The notes beneath the pieces are model-generated. The model made no database searches, was not told where the DNA came from, and saw nothing but the letters and a program-made list of their open reading frames with translations. Shown piece by piece: positions 7,980-16,819 of a stretch of 64,000 nucleotides of DNA. Origin of the DNA: Loki-b32 sp964493385 (GTDB taxonomy: Archaea > Asgardarchaeota > Lokiarchaeia > Sigyniarchaeales > SOKP01); assembly GCA_964493385.1 (NCBI GenBank), contig CAZBNW010000003.1:1-64000 (forward strand), written 5' to 3'. Every line of letters starts with the position of its first letter. The first letter of the stretch is position 1. Both the position numbers and the translations under genes were made by a program.

Positions 7980-10900
7980 TTAAAGCCCTCCAGAATATCA
8001 GATTTAATTGCAATCCCTTTTTCCTTTACAAAATGGTACACTTGATTTATTTTTTTAGCTTCATCAGCTTCTTTAAATTGTAAAAAATGAGCAGAACACC
8101 CAATAATAACCATTCTTTTTCGAACTCTTGAGAACATGACATTTAATCTCTCTTCTTCTATTAAAAATCCTAAGGCTCCTTTAATATCTTTTTTCTTGTT
8201 ATTTCTTACTAAAGAGATTATAACAATATCAGCTTGTTTTCCTTGATAAGAATCAACTGTGTGACAGTTATAAGATAATTCTTGGACATTGAAGGATTTA
8301 CCTAAATTTTTATTAAAATTACTAGCTAAATTTTCCCGTTGAGCAGAGTATGGTGTTAAAAAGACTATATCTGAATAATTATTTGATTTAAATTTATCAT
8401 CATATTCAAGATTTTTAACCAATTTAGTGATTAGGTTTATTTCACCCCTATTAAGACTGCTACCTTCTGCTGCTTTTTGATCTCCATATAAATTATTAGC
8501 CGAAACATGAGGAGTATCAATCCATATTAATTGATTTGATTTGAAAAAATCTGGAGAATTAAATGGATCCCCTTCGCTTGGAGCCTTTTTTTTATTAATA
8601 AATTTTGTGTCATAAAAAATTGTTGAAATCATTTCTGAAATTAACGGAGGTAATCTGTATTGGTCCTCCAAAAGAGCGCAAGGATTATATTCTTGGTCGC
8701 TATATTGAGCTTTTACTGTCTTGAAATCTTCAAAAAGCGTTTTAAATAACTTAATATTTTTTAAACATTTATTATAGCTTTCTAGATATAGTGCATCATC
8801 CTTTTCTTCTTCCCTCTGATCCTCATCAAGTATCTCACTTAACGCAATTTCCATTTTATTATATTGGTATGGAGGTAACTGCCTTTGGTCTCCAATTAAA
8901 AGCCATCGATGACCTAGATTCATTGGAAGTATTAATTCAACGGGATATGATTTAGCTGCTTCTTCTAGTATCACCCAATCAAATGGAGGAGCATTTTGTT
9001 TTAGCCATTCAATAGCAGATGATGTTGAAGTAGCAAATACAACATTTGCAACTTTTAAAACTTCATCAGTCCAGCGAATGGAAGGATGATTATAGTTATC
9101 ACTTAATGTTTTTTTCCATTCATTTTCAACATCTATATCTATGGATTTTATATTATTTGTATTACTCTTGGATTTTGTAAGTATTTCTTTTGTTATTCTC
9201 TCTTTAGTAAAATTTAATATGAAATCTGTTTCGATATATTCTTGCTCTTTCTCTGAACTGATTGTTCGAATCACAATTGGTTTTGGATCTAAACTTTTTG
9301 GAATTTTTTCTACAACAGCTTCAACAAGATGGTCTAACGGGTGATGATCTTTAGAAGATATTAAAATTCGTGAATTTGGATTATTTTTAAGAATTTTTGC
9401 CACAATTGTTGAAGCAATCCAAGTTTTTCCTGTCCCTGGAGGCCCTTGAACTAAATATAAAGGGATAGTGTTTAATATTTGGGATACAATCTTGTTTTGA
9501 ATTTGAAAATCTAAACCTAAATAAAAAGTTCTATACCATGGATTCAATATTGCAGTAAGAAGCAGGTCGTTATCTCTCACATAATCAATTGCGTTGTCTT
9601 TTCTCCGATATAACTTATAAGACATACTCATATCAAAGGGTCTTATTACTCCCTCTTGAAGTATATCTTTATTTTTCTTCTTTATAGGACGTTCAATTTG
9701 AATCCTCAAGTTATTTTTGTTTATTTTTCTAATTGACCATTGGTTATAATTATCCCAATAAGAAGAAGGAGAATTTGAAGCAGATAATTCAATTAATCCT
9801 TTATTTTTATTCCTAAACTCATTAATTATATCTAATAGCTTTCTTCTATCATCTCCTACCATATCTTTATCAAAATCTAAACTAATTTCTAATTCTGCAA
9901 TTTCTTTCTCATCTGCAGCACTTCTCTTGTAGTCTTTTGTCTGAAATGAAATAATTTTTTCACTATCTAGAACATTTTCAGCCCTTAACATTGTTTGTAA
10001 ATGCTCTACAAACTGTTCTTCTTCATTTCTTATTTTTTTCTGCTCCTTTAGCTCTATTTGTGCCAGGCTCCACATTGTTCTCCATGAAGACTGGGGTTCT
10101 CTTATTTCTCTTCTATCTGTAAATCTAAATGCATTTTTGTAAATTCCAATTGGTCTTTTGTTTTTTATATAAGTAAAGATCTTTCTTGCTTCTTTTGGAT
10201 AAATATCCTCCATATTCATTACTTCTTGATTATACGTTCCAGTTCTAAAATTTTGAGAGGGATTTAGAGAGAATGGAATATTGCTTTCAGTTAAAAGAAT
10301 TAGGGGAAATTTTTCATATCCAGTAGCAAATACTTTTGCATTAGAAAAGTTATCTAATAACCATGTATCTGGATTATCACGAATTTCTTGGGGAGATTTG
10401 GAAGATTTCAGTGCAACTTTTTGCAAAAATCGAGAATCTGCTCTATTATACCAATTAATTAATGGTCTGTCGATGAAAAGATTCTTGGTCTCTTCAAATT
10501 CTTCTAAAATATCATTAATTGCACTTAAAATATCATTAATAGTTTTTGGCCTTTCCTGTGGATTTTGGGATATACATTTAATTATTAAATCTAATTCTGA
10601 TTTGTTTAAAATTGAATTAGATGAAAAGAAGAATTCTTTAATCTCATTATAAGCAGAACTCCAATCGCTTAAATTTTTAAATGATTCTTTTGGGAAATTA
10701 TTGTAAAAAATATAACATAATACCATTCCTAATGAATAAATATCACCAGCAAAAGGATTTGCGCGAGGTATTTGGTCTTTTTTTTTTAAGAATGATTCTG
10801 GAGCTTGAAATAGTGAGAATTCCTTTGGTTTAACTATATCTTTCTTTGGGATGAAATTGAGGTTATGCAAATATAAACTCCAAGTAAAACCTCCAATTTT

Positions 10901-11410
10901 GAAGATATTCTCATCAGATTCTTCAGAAAAGAAAATAACACCTGGATGAATATTGCGATGTAATAATTTTGCAACATGTAAACATCTGACTCCATTCAAC
11001 AAGGATCTAAATAATAACCATACTTCTTTACGAGATTTTGGATTTTTATCTTTTAAAAACCACAACTCATTAGTTTCATTCATCCATTCTTCTAATGATT
11101 TTCCATATCTGGAACTTATAAGATAAAGTTTATTTGAATCATAATCAGCAAATGCGTCTAATAGTTGTAATAAAAAATGTCCGCCGCTTATTCCCATTGC
11201 TTTTCTAATTAATCTTATCTCACGTTCCCAAAGTGTAACTGCTAATCTTTTTGCTTCCTCCTTTTCAGGAAGTTTAAATGTTTTTATCCTTACTAATTGA
11301 TTATATAATTCGTCAATCCCATAATATTCTTCTATATCTTCAGATTGAAAGATTAAGAAATTTGAATGAATTTCTTCACTAATAAAATATCTTTTGGTAG
11401 TTTTCGACAT
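7976..11410 (-). CDS. pseudokinase-SF1 helicase fusion (Mokosh MkoA-like)
   Basis: Residues ~1-310 are a protein-kinase fold with eroded catalysis: LLHRNIHPGVIFF replaces HRDxKPxN, and KIGGFTW replaces DFG, while APES and GDIYSLGMVL (DxWSLG) are kept. Residues ~640-1147 are an SF1B helicase of the Upf1/COG1112 type: VQGPPGTGKT (Walker A), VILEEAAK (motif II), IGDQRQLPP (III), VDSYQGKQADIVI (V) and NVMFSRVRKRMVI (VI). The middle is unassigned. The ATG at 11410 follows AGGAAG by 8 nt, better than the GTG three codons earlier. First gene of the leftward operon, coupled to the PLD gene. Likely senses or unwinds foreign nucleic acid; the kinase part probably binds rather than phosphorylates. It diverges from the XRE regulator, which may control both sides. 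Confidence 0.8.
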   Translation of the reverse strand: MSKTTKRYFISEEIHSNFLIFQSEDIEEYYGIDELYNQLVRIKTFKLPEKEEAKRLAVTLWEREIRLIRKAMGISGGHFLLQLLDAFADYDSNKLYLISSRYGKSLEEWMNETNELWFLKDKNPKSRKEVWLLFRSLLNGVRCLHVAKLLHRNIHPGVIFFSEESDENIFKIGGFTWSLYLHNLNFIPKKDIVKPKEFSLFQAPESFLKKKDQIPRANPFAGDIYSLGMVLCYIFYNNFPKESFKNLSDWSSAYNEIKEFFFSSNSILNKSELDLIIKCISQNPQERPKTINDILSAINDILEEFEETKNLFIDRPLINWYNRADSRFLQKVALKSSKSPQEIRDNPDTWLLDNFSNAKVFATGYEKFPLILLTESNIPFSLNPSQNFRTGTYNQEVMNMEDIYPKEARKIFTYIKNKRPIGIYKNAFRFTDRREIREPQSSWRTMWSLAQIELKEQKKIRNEEEQFVEHLQTMLRAENVLDSEKIISFQTKDYKRSAADEKEIAELEISLDFDKDMVGDDRRKLLDIINEFRNKNKGLIELSASNSPSSYWDNYNQWSIRKINKNNLRIQIERPIKKKNKDILQEGVIRPFDMSMSYKLYRRKDNAIDYVRDNDLLLTAILNPWYRTFYLGLDFQIQNKIVSQILNTIPLYLVQGPPGTGKTWIASTIVAKILKNNPNSRILISSKDHHPLDHLVEAVVEKIPKSLDPKPIVIRTISSEKEQEYIETDFILNFTKERITKEILTKSKSNTNNIKSIDIDVENEWKKTLSDNYNHPSIRWTDEVLKVANVVFATSTSSAIEWLKQNAPPFDWVILEEAAKSYPVELILPMNLGHRWLLIGDQRQLPPYQYNKMEIALSEILDEDQREEEKDDALYLESYNKCLKNIKLFKTLFEDFKTVKAQYSDQEYNPCALLEDQYRLPPLISEMISTIFYDTKFINKKKAPSEGDPFNSPDFFKSNQLIWIDTPHVSANNLYGDQKAAEGSSLNRGEINLITKLVKNLEYDDKFKSNNYSDIVFLTPYSAQRENLASNFNKNLGKSFNVQELSYNCHTVDSYQGKQADIVIISLVRNNKKKDIKGALGFLIEEERLNVMFSRVRKRMVIIGCSAHFLQFKEADEAKKINQVYHFVKEKGIAIKSDILEGFK

Positions 11411-11563
11411 TATTGGCACTTCCTATTATGTAATAATAATATCGTTCTTTTATATAAAAATGTATTTTGGGACTATTTTTTGTGTTTTATTCACTTGTTA
11501 ATAGTATCAAATTTTTGCTTGATATAGCGAACATTTATATATGAAACATACTTTATTGTATAT
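11411..11563. promoter_or_regulatory. divergent promoter region between the two island operons
   Basis: This AT-rich gap separates the two outward-facing operons. On the plus strand TTTATATAT (11534-11542) is a good archaeal TATA box about 27 bp before the XRE ATG, so that transcript would be leaderless. ATATA...TATAT symmetry around the start could be an XRE operator. I could not pin down the minus-strand TATA box. Confidence 0.5.
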
Positions 11564-11908
11564 ATGGAAAGTAATTTAGGTTCATATTTGAAGCAAATAA
11601 GGAAAAAATTAAATTTAACCTTACGCGATGTTCAAGCAGAAACAGGAATTTCTAATGCTTATTTAAGTCAACTAGAAAATAGTAAAAGCTCCAATCCTTC
11701 TCCTAATATTTTACATAAATTAGCAGAGTATTATAAAATATCATATGAATTTCTAATGAAACTTGTAGGTTATCCTACTATTAGTGAAGAGCGTAGAATA
11801 ACACCATTTCATAGAATTCAAAGTGATTTTCAAGAATTATCTCAAGATGAAAGAAACCAGGTTCTAGATTATATTCATTTTTTAAAATCAAAAAGGAAAA
11901 AACTATGA
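11564..11908 (+). CDS. XRE-family HTH transcriptional regulator
   Basis: The N-terminal 65 residues form a Cro/C1-type helix-turn-helix: LGSYLKQIRKKLNLTLRDV, then GISNAYLSQLENSKS and LHKLAEYYKISYEFLMKLVG. The rest is a short charged helix (DERNQVLDYIHFLKSKRKK) of the kind seen in dimerising SinR-like repressors. First gene of the rightward operon; its stop overlaps the ATG of the nuclease gene (ATGA), so it is co-translated with the Argonaute module. Position between two divergent operons suggests autoregulation and control of both. A leaderless start is likely because a TATA box lies 27 bp upstream. Confidence 0.85.
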   Translation: MESNLGSYLKQIRKKLNLTLRDVQAETGISNAYLSQLENSKSSNPSPNILHKLAEYYKISYEFLMKLVGYPTISEERRITPFHRIQSDFQELSQDERNQVLDYIHFLKSKRKKL

Positions 11909-12858
11909 AATGGTCTATCTCTAAATCTAAAATGTTTTATAAGTGTCAAAGAAAATGGTTTTATTATGATAAAGTTGCTAGTTGGAATGCTCAAGATGAA
12001 CTTAGAAGAGAAGCTTACATATTGAAACAGTTAAAAAGTATTTATGCATGGAGAGGAAGTTTAGTCGACACTGTTATTGAGAAATTAATTGTTCCTCAAT
12101 TAAAAGAAAAAAATATTCCTACTTGTTCTCAAATTGAAAACTATACTTTAGACTTAATAGAGCGCCAACTTAATTTTGCAAAAGAGAAGAAATATAGAGA
12201 AAATGGAATAACTAAATCACAAGCTGGTGATGATTTCTGTGCTCTTTATGAAATTGAGTATGAAACTGGATTAGATGACAATTTAATAGATAAAGTAGTT
12301 AATGAGATTTTTACTTCATTGAAAAATCTGCTAAAATCAAATATAATGCCAAAAATCCTTGAAAATTCAACACATATCTATGCACAACCTGTTTTACATT
12401 GCACCTTCAATGAAATTAATATTATAGCACATCCAGATTTAATTATTTTCTTTTATAAAGAACCACCTTTAATAATAGATTGGAAAGTTCATTTTTATGG
12501 AGATAGTGATGCTTGGCTGCAATTAGGTATTTATGCTTATGTATTTATGAATTCTACTTTTAATGATTATTTGAATGAACCTCTCAATGATCCAACAAAA
12601 ATTAGATTAATGGAATATCAATTGCTAAAAGATTTTCAGAGAGATTATAATATTACCTTAGAAAATATTGCTGATATTGAAGATTATATCTTTAAATCAA
12701 CCCAAAAAATGAATAAAATTCAATTTAATTCAGAGTATGATATTTCCAATGAATCTCAATATAATACAGCAATTCATCCAAAGTATTGTGTGTTTTGTAA
12801 TTTTAGAAAATTATGTTGGGAAAAAAAAAAAATTCAAAAAAATTTATGGGAGTTTTAA
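11905..12858 (+). CDS. Cas4/RecB-like Fe-S PD-(D/E)XK nuclease
   Basis: Carries the RecB/Cas4 nuclease layout. An N-terminal cysteine occurs in KMFYKCQRKWFYY. The catalytic core is HPDLIIFF followed by LIIDWKVH (D and DxK), then the WLQLGIYAYVF helix with the Q/Y motif of the family. CVFCNFRKLCW at the C-terminus, with the N-terminal Cys, provides four ligands for a 4Fe-4S cluster, as in Cas4 and AddB. Cas4-like proteins process DNA ends with 5'-3' or endonuclease activity. It overlaps the XRE gene and ends 5 bp before the Argonaute ATG, so it is the best candidate for the Argonaute's nuclease partner. Cas4-like genes beside prokaryotic Argonautes are a known association. No cas1 or CRISPR array is nearby. 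Confidence 0.8.
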   Translation: MKWSISKSKMFYKCQRKWFYYDKVASWNAQDELRREAYILKQLKSIYAWRGSLVDTVIEKLIVPQLKEKNIPTCSQIENYTLDLIERQLNFAKEKKYRENGITKSQAGDDFCALYEIEYETGLDDNLIDKVVNEIFTSLKNLLKSNIMPKILENSTHIYAQPVLHCTFNEINIIAHPDLIIFFYKEPPLIIDWKVHFYGDSDAWLQLGIYAYVFMNSTFNDYLNEPLNDPTKIRLMEYQLLKDFQRDYNITLENIADIEDYIFKSTQKMNKIQFNSEYDISNESQYNTAIHPKYCVFCNFRKLCWEKKKIQKNLWEF

Positions 12859-12863
12859 AAAAA

Positions 12864-15233
12864 ATGAACATGCAAGAAACTAATATCTTTTTGATTGAAA
12901 ATTTAGAAGATTTAAATTGTAGATATAATTTATATAAAATACGAGGCTTACACCCAAATTCTGAAGAATATTATAGAAATAAACAACTTTTAATAAATAT
13001 TTTAAGAAGTAAAACTCAAACACCAATACAACCTTATAAATCTGATAAAGGGTTTGTAATTGCACAACTTACTGGTTATAAAGAACTGCCAGAATCAGAA
13101 ATACTTGTAAGAGCTTCTGTAAAAATTGAAAAACTAGATAAGAGTTATGAGCTTAGATTTGATTCATTAACAGCAGAAACAGCTCCTTTAGCGAAGAAGT
13201 TTTTAGAATGGGAAATACAACATAAATTTTATAATAATAATACATTATGGCAACCAAGTCCAGGATTCCCATATTATAAAAAGAATCCGGATAATTTTTT
13301 TAAAGACAAATCAAAAAAGGTTGATGTATATAATGGTTTTATATCAAGAATAATTCTCTTAAAAGGAAATAAATTGGGGATATGTGTTGATGTTACTAAT
13401 AAATATATAGCGCGTGAATATCTTCCAACGGAAATCGATAGAGATTTTTTCAATCGCTACTGTCGAGGGAATAAATGTATGTATGAATATGGGAAGAATT
13501 GGTATGAATTTAAAATTCAATCCTTAAATGATCTAAAAGTTAATGAATACATGCTACCATGGGGTTCTAATTTATTTGAAGATGTACATAATAGAGCTGG
13601 AAAATACAAAACTCCAAGTTTATTAGCGCTACCAGATGATTGTTCAGTAATAACTTATTATAATTCTCGTAATGAAGCTCGTCATGCTCCTTCAGGATTA
13701 TGCAAATTAACTTATGGAACTGATCATCCAGAGGTTAAAAAATTACATGATTATACGATAAAACCGCCACATAAAAGACGTAGTGAAATTGCTTTTATTA
13801 TAAATAACTATTTTAAAGATTTAGAATTTTCCCAAAAAGATATAAAATTGTCAAATACTCCATATTTAATACCTAATAAATATTTTAGTTTTCCAGATTT
13901 AAAGTTTGGGAATAATAGAATCTTATCTACTAAAAATCGAACAAATGTTATAAGAACAACTATTGATGAATACGGTAAAAAAAAGAAAGAGCTATTGTAT
14001 TCAGAAGATGCTGGATTATTTAATAAAGATAAAATTCTAGATAGGCAGTATATATTACTACCTAATTCCATCTCTATGACCTATGGACCCCAATTTATTA
14101 ATGATATAAAATCAATGTTTAAGAGATTGTATACACACGATTCTGATCTTGTGTATTCTCCCGACGTTTTATATTATAATGACTCAGTACAAAAGAATGT
14201 TTATAGATTAGGTCAAGAAATCATAAAGACAGTAGAAGATAATCAAATACCCTTTGGATTTGGCTTAGTTATGATTCCCCGGATAAAATCTAAATACAGC
14301 AATAAGGAAGATGAATTAGCTAATCTGGTTATGAAGGAGTTAAGAGATAGAGATCTATATGTATCTATCATACATACAAAAATGTTAAAAAATAGTTATA
14401 GTCTACATACAGATAACAATGATAAATTAATTTGTAAAATTATCTCAGACAATAGAGTATTAAGAAAATATAAAGGATACTTACAAAATGTTATTTTAAA
14501 TAAAATTTTAATAACAAATAACTATAAACCTTTTATCCTTGGAACACCCTTAATCGCTGATTTAATAATCGGTATTGATGTGAAGAACGAGACAGCAGGA
14601 TTTACTGCTATAAATAAAAATAGTGATATTATATTTTTTGACAATAGCGAATCACAGAATAAAGAACAATTAGGAAAAAATGAAGTTAGATCGAAAATTT
14701 ATCAAATTATAAATAATGAAAAAGAGTTTCATAATGTTAAAGATATTGTAATTCACCGTCAAGGAAAAATTTTCCCACCCGAAAAAGAAGGAATAAATTT
14801 AGCATTAAATCAACTTGCAAAAAAAGATTTAATTTCTCCAAATTTTAACTGCACTTTTGTAGATTTAAGAACAACCTCAAGAGTACCTTATAGGCAATTT
14901 TTTATAAAAACTAATGCTTACAGTCATGGAGAAAAGGTATATAATCCAAGGATAGGGAGTTATTCCATAATGTCTGAGGATGAGGGGTATCTGTGTAATA
15001 CTGGTTTTCCTTATTACCATAAAGGAACTACAAATCCAATTCATATTTTAAAGGAAGGTCCTTTAAATATTAATTCAGTATTGAAAGACGTGTTTTATAC
15101 CTCAAATTTAACATGGACTAAGGTAGATTATTGTTCGAGGCTTCCAATTACAGTGAAACTGAATGATATAAGATTGAGAGAGATTGCTGGTGAATATGAC
15201 CAAGATGCATTGATTTATGAGGTGGAGGTGTAA
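12864..15233 (+). CDS. ago: long prokaryotic Argonaute with altered PIWI catalytic site
   Basis: 789 aa, the size of a long pAgo (N, PAZ-like, MID, PIWI). The middle has the L2/MID lead-in PSGLCKLTYGTDHPEV and YILLPNSISMTYGP; the PIWI domain starts at LIADLIIGIDVKNE, whose Asp (about residue 572) is the first catalytic position. The third position, normally Asp in an IHRDG motif, is Gln here (VIHRQGK, about 633). The C-terminus (CSRLPITVKLNDIRLREIAG) is the end of a PIWI domain. I expect guide-directed binding without slicing, as in long-B pAgos that rely on a partner effector. The ATG at 12864 was preferred over an in-frame ATG at 12813, which overlaps the upstream gene. No TIR, SIR2 or APAZ is visible. 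Confidence 0.85.
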   Translation: MNMQETNIFLIENLEDLNCRYNLYKIRGLHPNSEEYYRNKQLLINILRSKTQTPIQPYKSDKGFVIAQLTGYKELPESEILVRASVKIEKLDKSYELRFDSLTAETAPLAKKFLEWEIQHKFYNNNTLWQPSPGFPYYKKNPDNFFKDKSKKVDVYNGFISRIILLKGNKLGICVDVTNKYIAREYLPTEIDRDFFNRYCRGNKCMYEYGKNWYEFKIQSLNDLKVNEYMLPWGSNLFEDVHNRAGKYKTPSLLALPDDCSVITYYNSRNEARHAPSGLCKLTYGTDHPEVKKLHDYTIKPPHKRRSEIAFIINNYFKDLEFSQKDIKLSNTPYLIPNKYFSFPDLKFGNNRILSTKNRTNVIRTTIDEYGKKKKELLYSEDAGLFNKDKILDRQYILLPNSISMTYGPQFINDIKSMFKRLYTHDSDLVYSPDVLYYNDSVQKNVYRLGQEIIKTVEDNQIPFGFGLVMIPRIKSKYSNKEDELANLVMKELRDRDLYVSIIHTKMLKNSYSLHTDNNDKLICKIISDNRVLRKYKGYLQNVILNKILITNNYKPFILGTPLIADLIIGIDVKNETAGFTAINKNSDIIFFDNSESQNKEQLGKNEVRSKIYQIINNEKEFHNVKDIVIHRQGKIFPPEKEGINLALNQLAKKDLISPNFNCTFVDLRTTSRVPYRQFFIKTNAYSHGEKVYNPRIGSYSIMSEDEGYLCNTGFPYYHKGTTNPIHILKEGPLNINSVLKDVFYTSNLTWTKVDYCSRLPITVKLNDIRLREIAGEYDQDALIYEVEV

Positions 15234-15237
15234 AATT

Positions 15238-15642
15238 TTGGGTCATATTGGTATGATCGCTATAAAATTGAATCAAAATATAAAACTATTAAGAGGTTTC
15301 AATTCATCGCTCCGTTTTTTTAGAAATGTGACAGAATATAGTAAAAAAAGTGAAAGTGTGGAGCATATTAATAATATATCTGCTATCCTAAATCCAGTTT
15401 GTAATGTAATAGAAGGGAATCTCTCAAAGTCAACTAAGATCAATGAGGATAATATTATTAAAACACTCAAGAAAAAATTTAGAAATAATTGGTTAAGTTA
15501 TAAAAATGAACTATTAAATTTAAAAACAAAATTGGATTCAGAAAGATTTTTTTTAACTGAGGATGATTTCACTCTTTTAAATGACATTGGAGACGCGATA
15601 AACGTTGAATGCATTAACTTATTTAACAGATTAAATGAGTGA
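15238..15642 (+). CDS. small helical protein of the Argonaute operon, unknown
   Basis: 134 aa starting at TTG, chosen because GGAGGTG (15224-15230, inside the end of ago) is ideally spaced from it; an upstream in-frame ATG would overlap ago with no ribosome-binding site. The protein is predominantly helical and charged (IIKTLKKKFRNNWLSYKNEL; LTEDDFTLLNDIGDAINV), with no membrane segment, metal motif or recognised domain. Its stop overlaps the GTG start of the metallopeptidase gene, so the pair is translationally coupled. That fits an inhibitor/effector or adaptor/effector arrangement, which is an inference from gene order only. Confidence 0.6.
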   Translation: MGHIGMIAIKLNQNIKLLRGFNSSLRFFRNVTEYSKKSESVEHINNISAILNPVCNVIEGNLSKSTKINEDNIIKTLKKKFRNNWLSYKNELLNLKTKLDSERFFLTEDDFTLLNDIGDAINVECINLFNRLNE

Positions 15643-16787
15643 TTATAACGAGAAAAAATATTAAAGCGATTATTATAGAACAAATAAATAGAGGAAATAA
15701 GTTAAAAAATTTAATAAATGGTAATCTTGATTCTTTATTAGATAATCTAATTAACAAATGTATTTTTTTAATAAATGAAACCTTGGATTATCTTAATTTT
15801 CTATTAGATGAATTAGAAAATAATCAAAATGTTGATATAAGAAATTCATTTAGAGATGTCCGTATATGCATTATCCTTTTGAAAGAATTAGAGTATTATG
15901 GTATATCAGCGCTATATCATCAAACAAATGATTTAAAATATATTAACAAATTAATTCACGATATCCATCAAGAACTTTCATTACCTCTCGATCCTCCATC
16001 AGCTGCATGTATCTCAACAAAATATTACTATTATCATCCATTAACAAATGTTATATTTATGCCAATTGGAGAAACTAATTCATTATTGCATTTGCCAGAT
16101 ATTTTTCATGAAATTGGACATGAAATCCTACATTACAGTGAAGATAATCCTGCACTTGTTGAGATCCATAGTAGCTATTTAATGGCAATAGAAGAAATTA
16201 ATATATATTATAATAAAATAATAAATGAAAAGAGAAGAGAAACAGGCTCTAAAATCATTATAGAATTGATTGAAACAATTCATTCTTATTGGAAGAATAA
16301 CTGGATAAATGAATATTTTTGTGACTTGTTTGCTTGCTATTCATTAGGACCTGCCTATGTTTGGGCACATTTTTTTTTAACACTAAAAAGCTCGGATAAT
16401 ATCTACAAATTTTTAATCCAATCACACCCATCGGATGACTCAAGGCTTCTATTTTTATTATATACCTTAAAAAAAATTGGATTCAATGAAGAAAAAACTA
16501 CCATATCAGAAAACTGGAATAAAATGCCTTTATCTATAGATGTTAAACCTGAAAATGAGTATAAATATGCATATCCTAAAGATTTAATGTACAAAATAGC
16601 AAAAATATTTTTAGATGGTCTTGATAGATCTAATTTTTTGAAAATAACAGATAAAAGTTTAGATAATATGACTAAGGGTAAGGTTGTGCGAATATTAAAT
16701 GATGCTTGGAAATCTTTTTTAAAGGATCCTGAAAAATATGGGGAATGGGAAGACGAGATCATAAAAGAATTAAAATCTGGTATGTAA
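15639..16787 (+). CDS. HExxH zinc metallopeptidase-like protein of the Argonaute operon
   Basis: 382 aa from a GTG that overlaps the preceding stop. The centre has FHEIGHEILHY, a zincin HExxH motif, and about 65 residues later WINEYFCDLFACYSLGPAY, which offers a downstream acidic zinc ligand as in gluzincin-type peptidases; HPSDDSRLLFLL follows, resembling the substrate-cleft segment of M48-like proteins. The N-terminal ~110 residues are helical with no assignment. No signal peptide or membrane segment, so it should act in the cytoplasm. As last gene of the pAgo operon it may be a proteolytic effector released on target recognition. A 39-nt near-copy of part of this gene lies at 20148. Confidence 0.65.
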   Translation: MIITRKNIKAIIIEQINRGNKLKNLINGNLDSLLDNLINKCIFLINETLDYLNFLLDELENNQNVDIRNSFRDVRICIILLKELEYYGISALYHQTNDLKYINKLIHDIHQELSLPLDPPSAACISTKYYYYHPLTNVIFMPIGETNSLLHLPDIFHEIGHEILHYSEDNPALVEIHSSYLMAIEEINIYYNKIINEKRRETGSKIIIELIETIHSYWKNNWINEYFCDLFACYSLGPAYVWAHFFLTLKSSDNIYKFLIQSHPSDDSRLLFLLYTLKKIGFNEEKTTISENWNKMPLSIDVKPENEYKYAYPKDLMYKIAKIFLDGLDRSNFLKITDKSLDNMTKGKVVRILNDAWKSFLKDPEKYGEWEDEIIKELKSGM

Positions 16788-16819
16788 AAAATTTGTTTTA
16801 GATTGTAGTTTACTAATTA

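Noticed and set aside
11905..12858. Cas4 of a CRISPR-Cas system
   Set aside because: No other cas gene or array in the window; the gene is coupled to XRE and ago.
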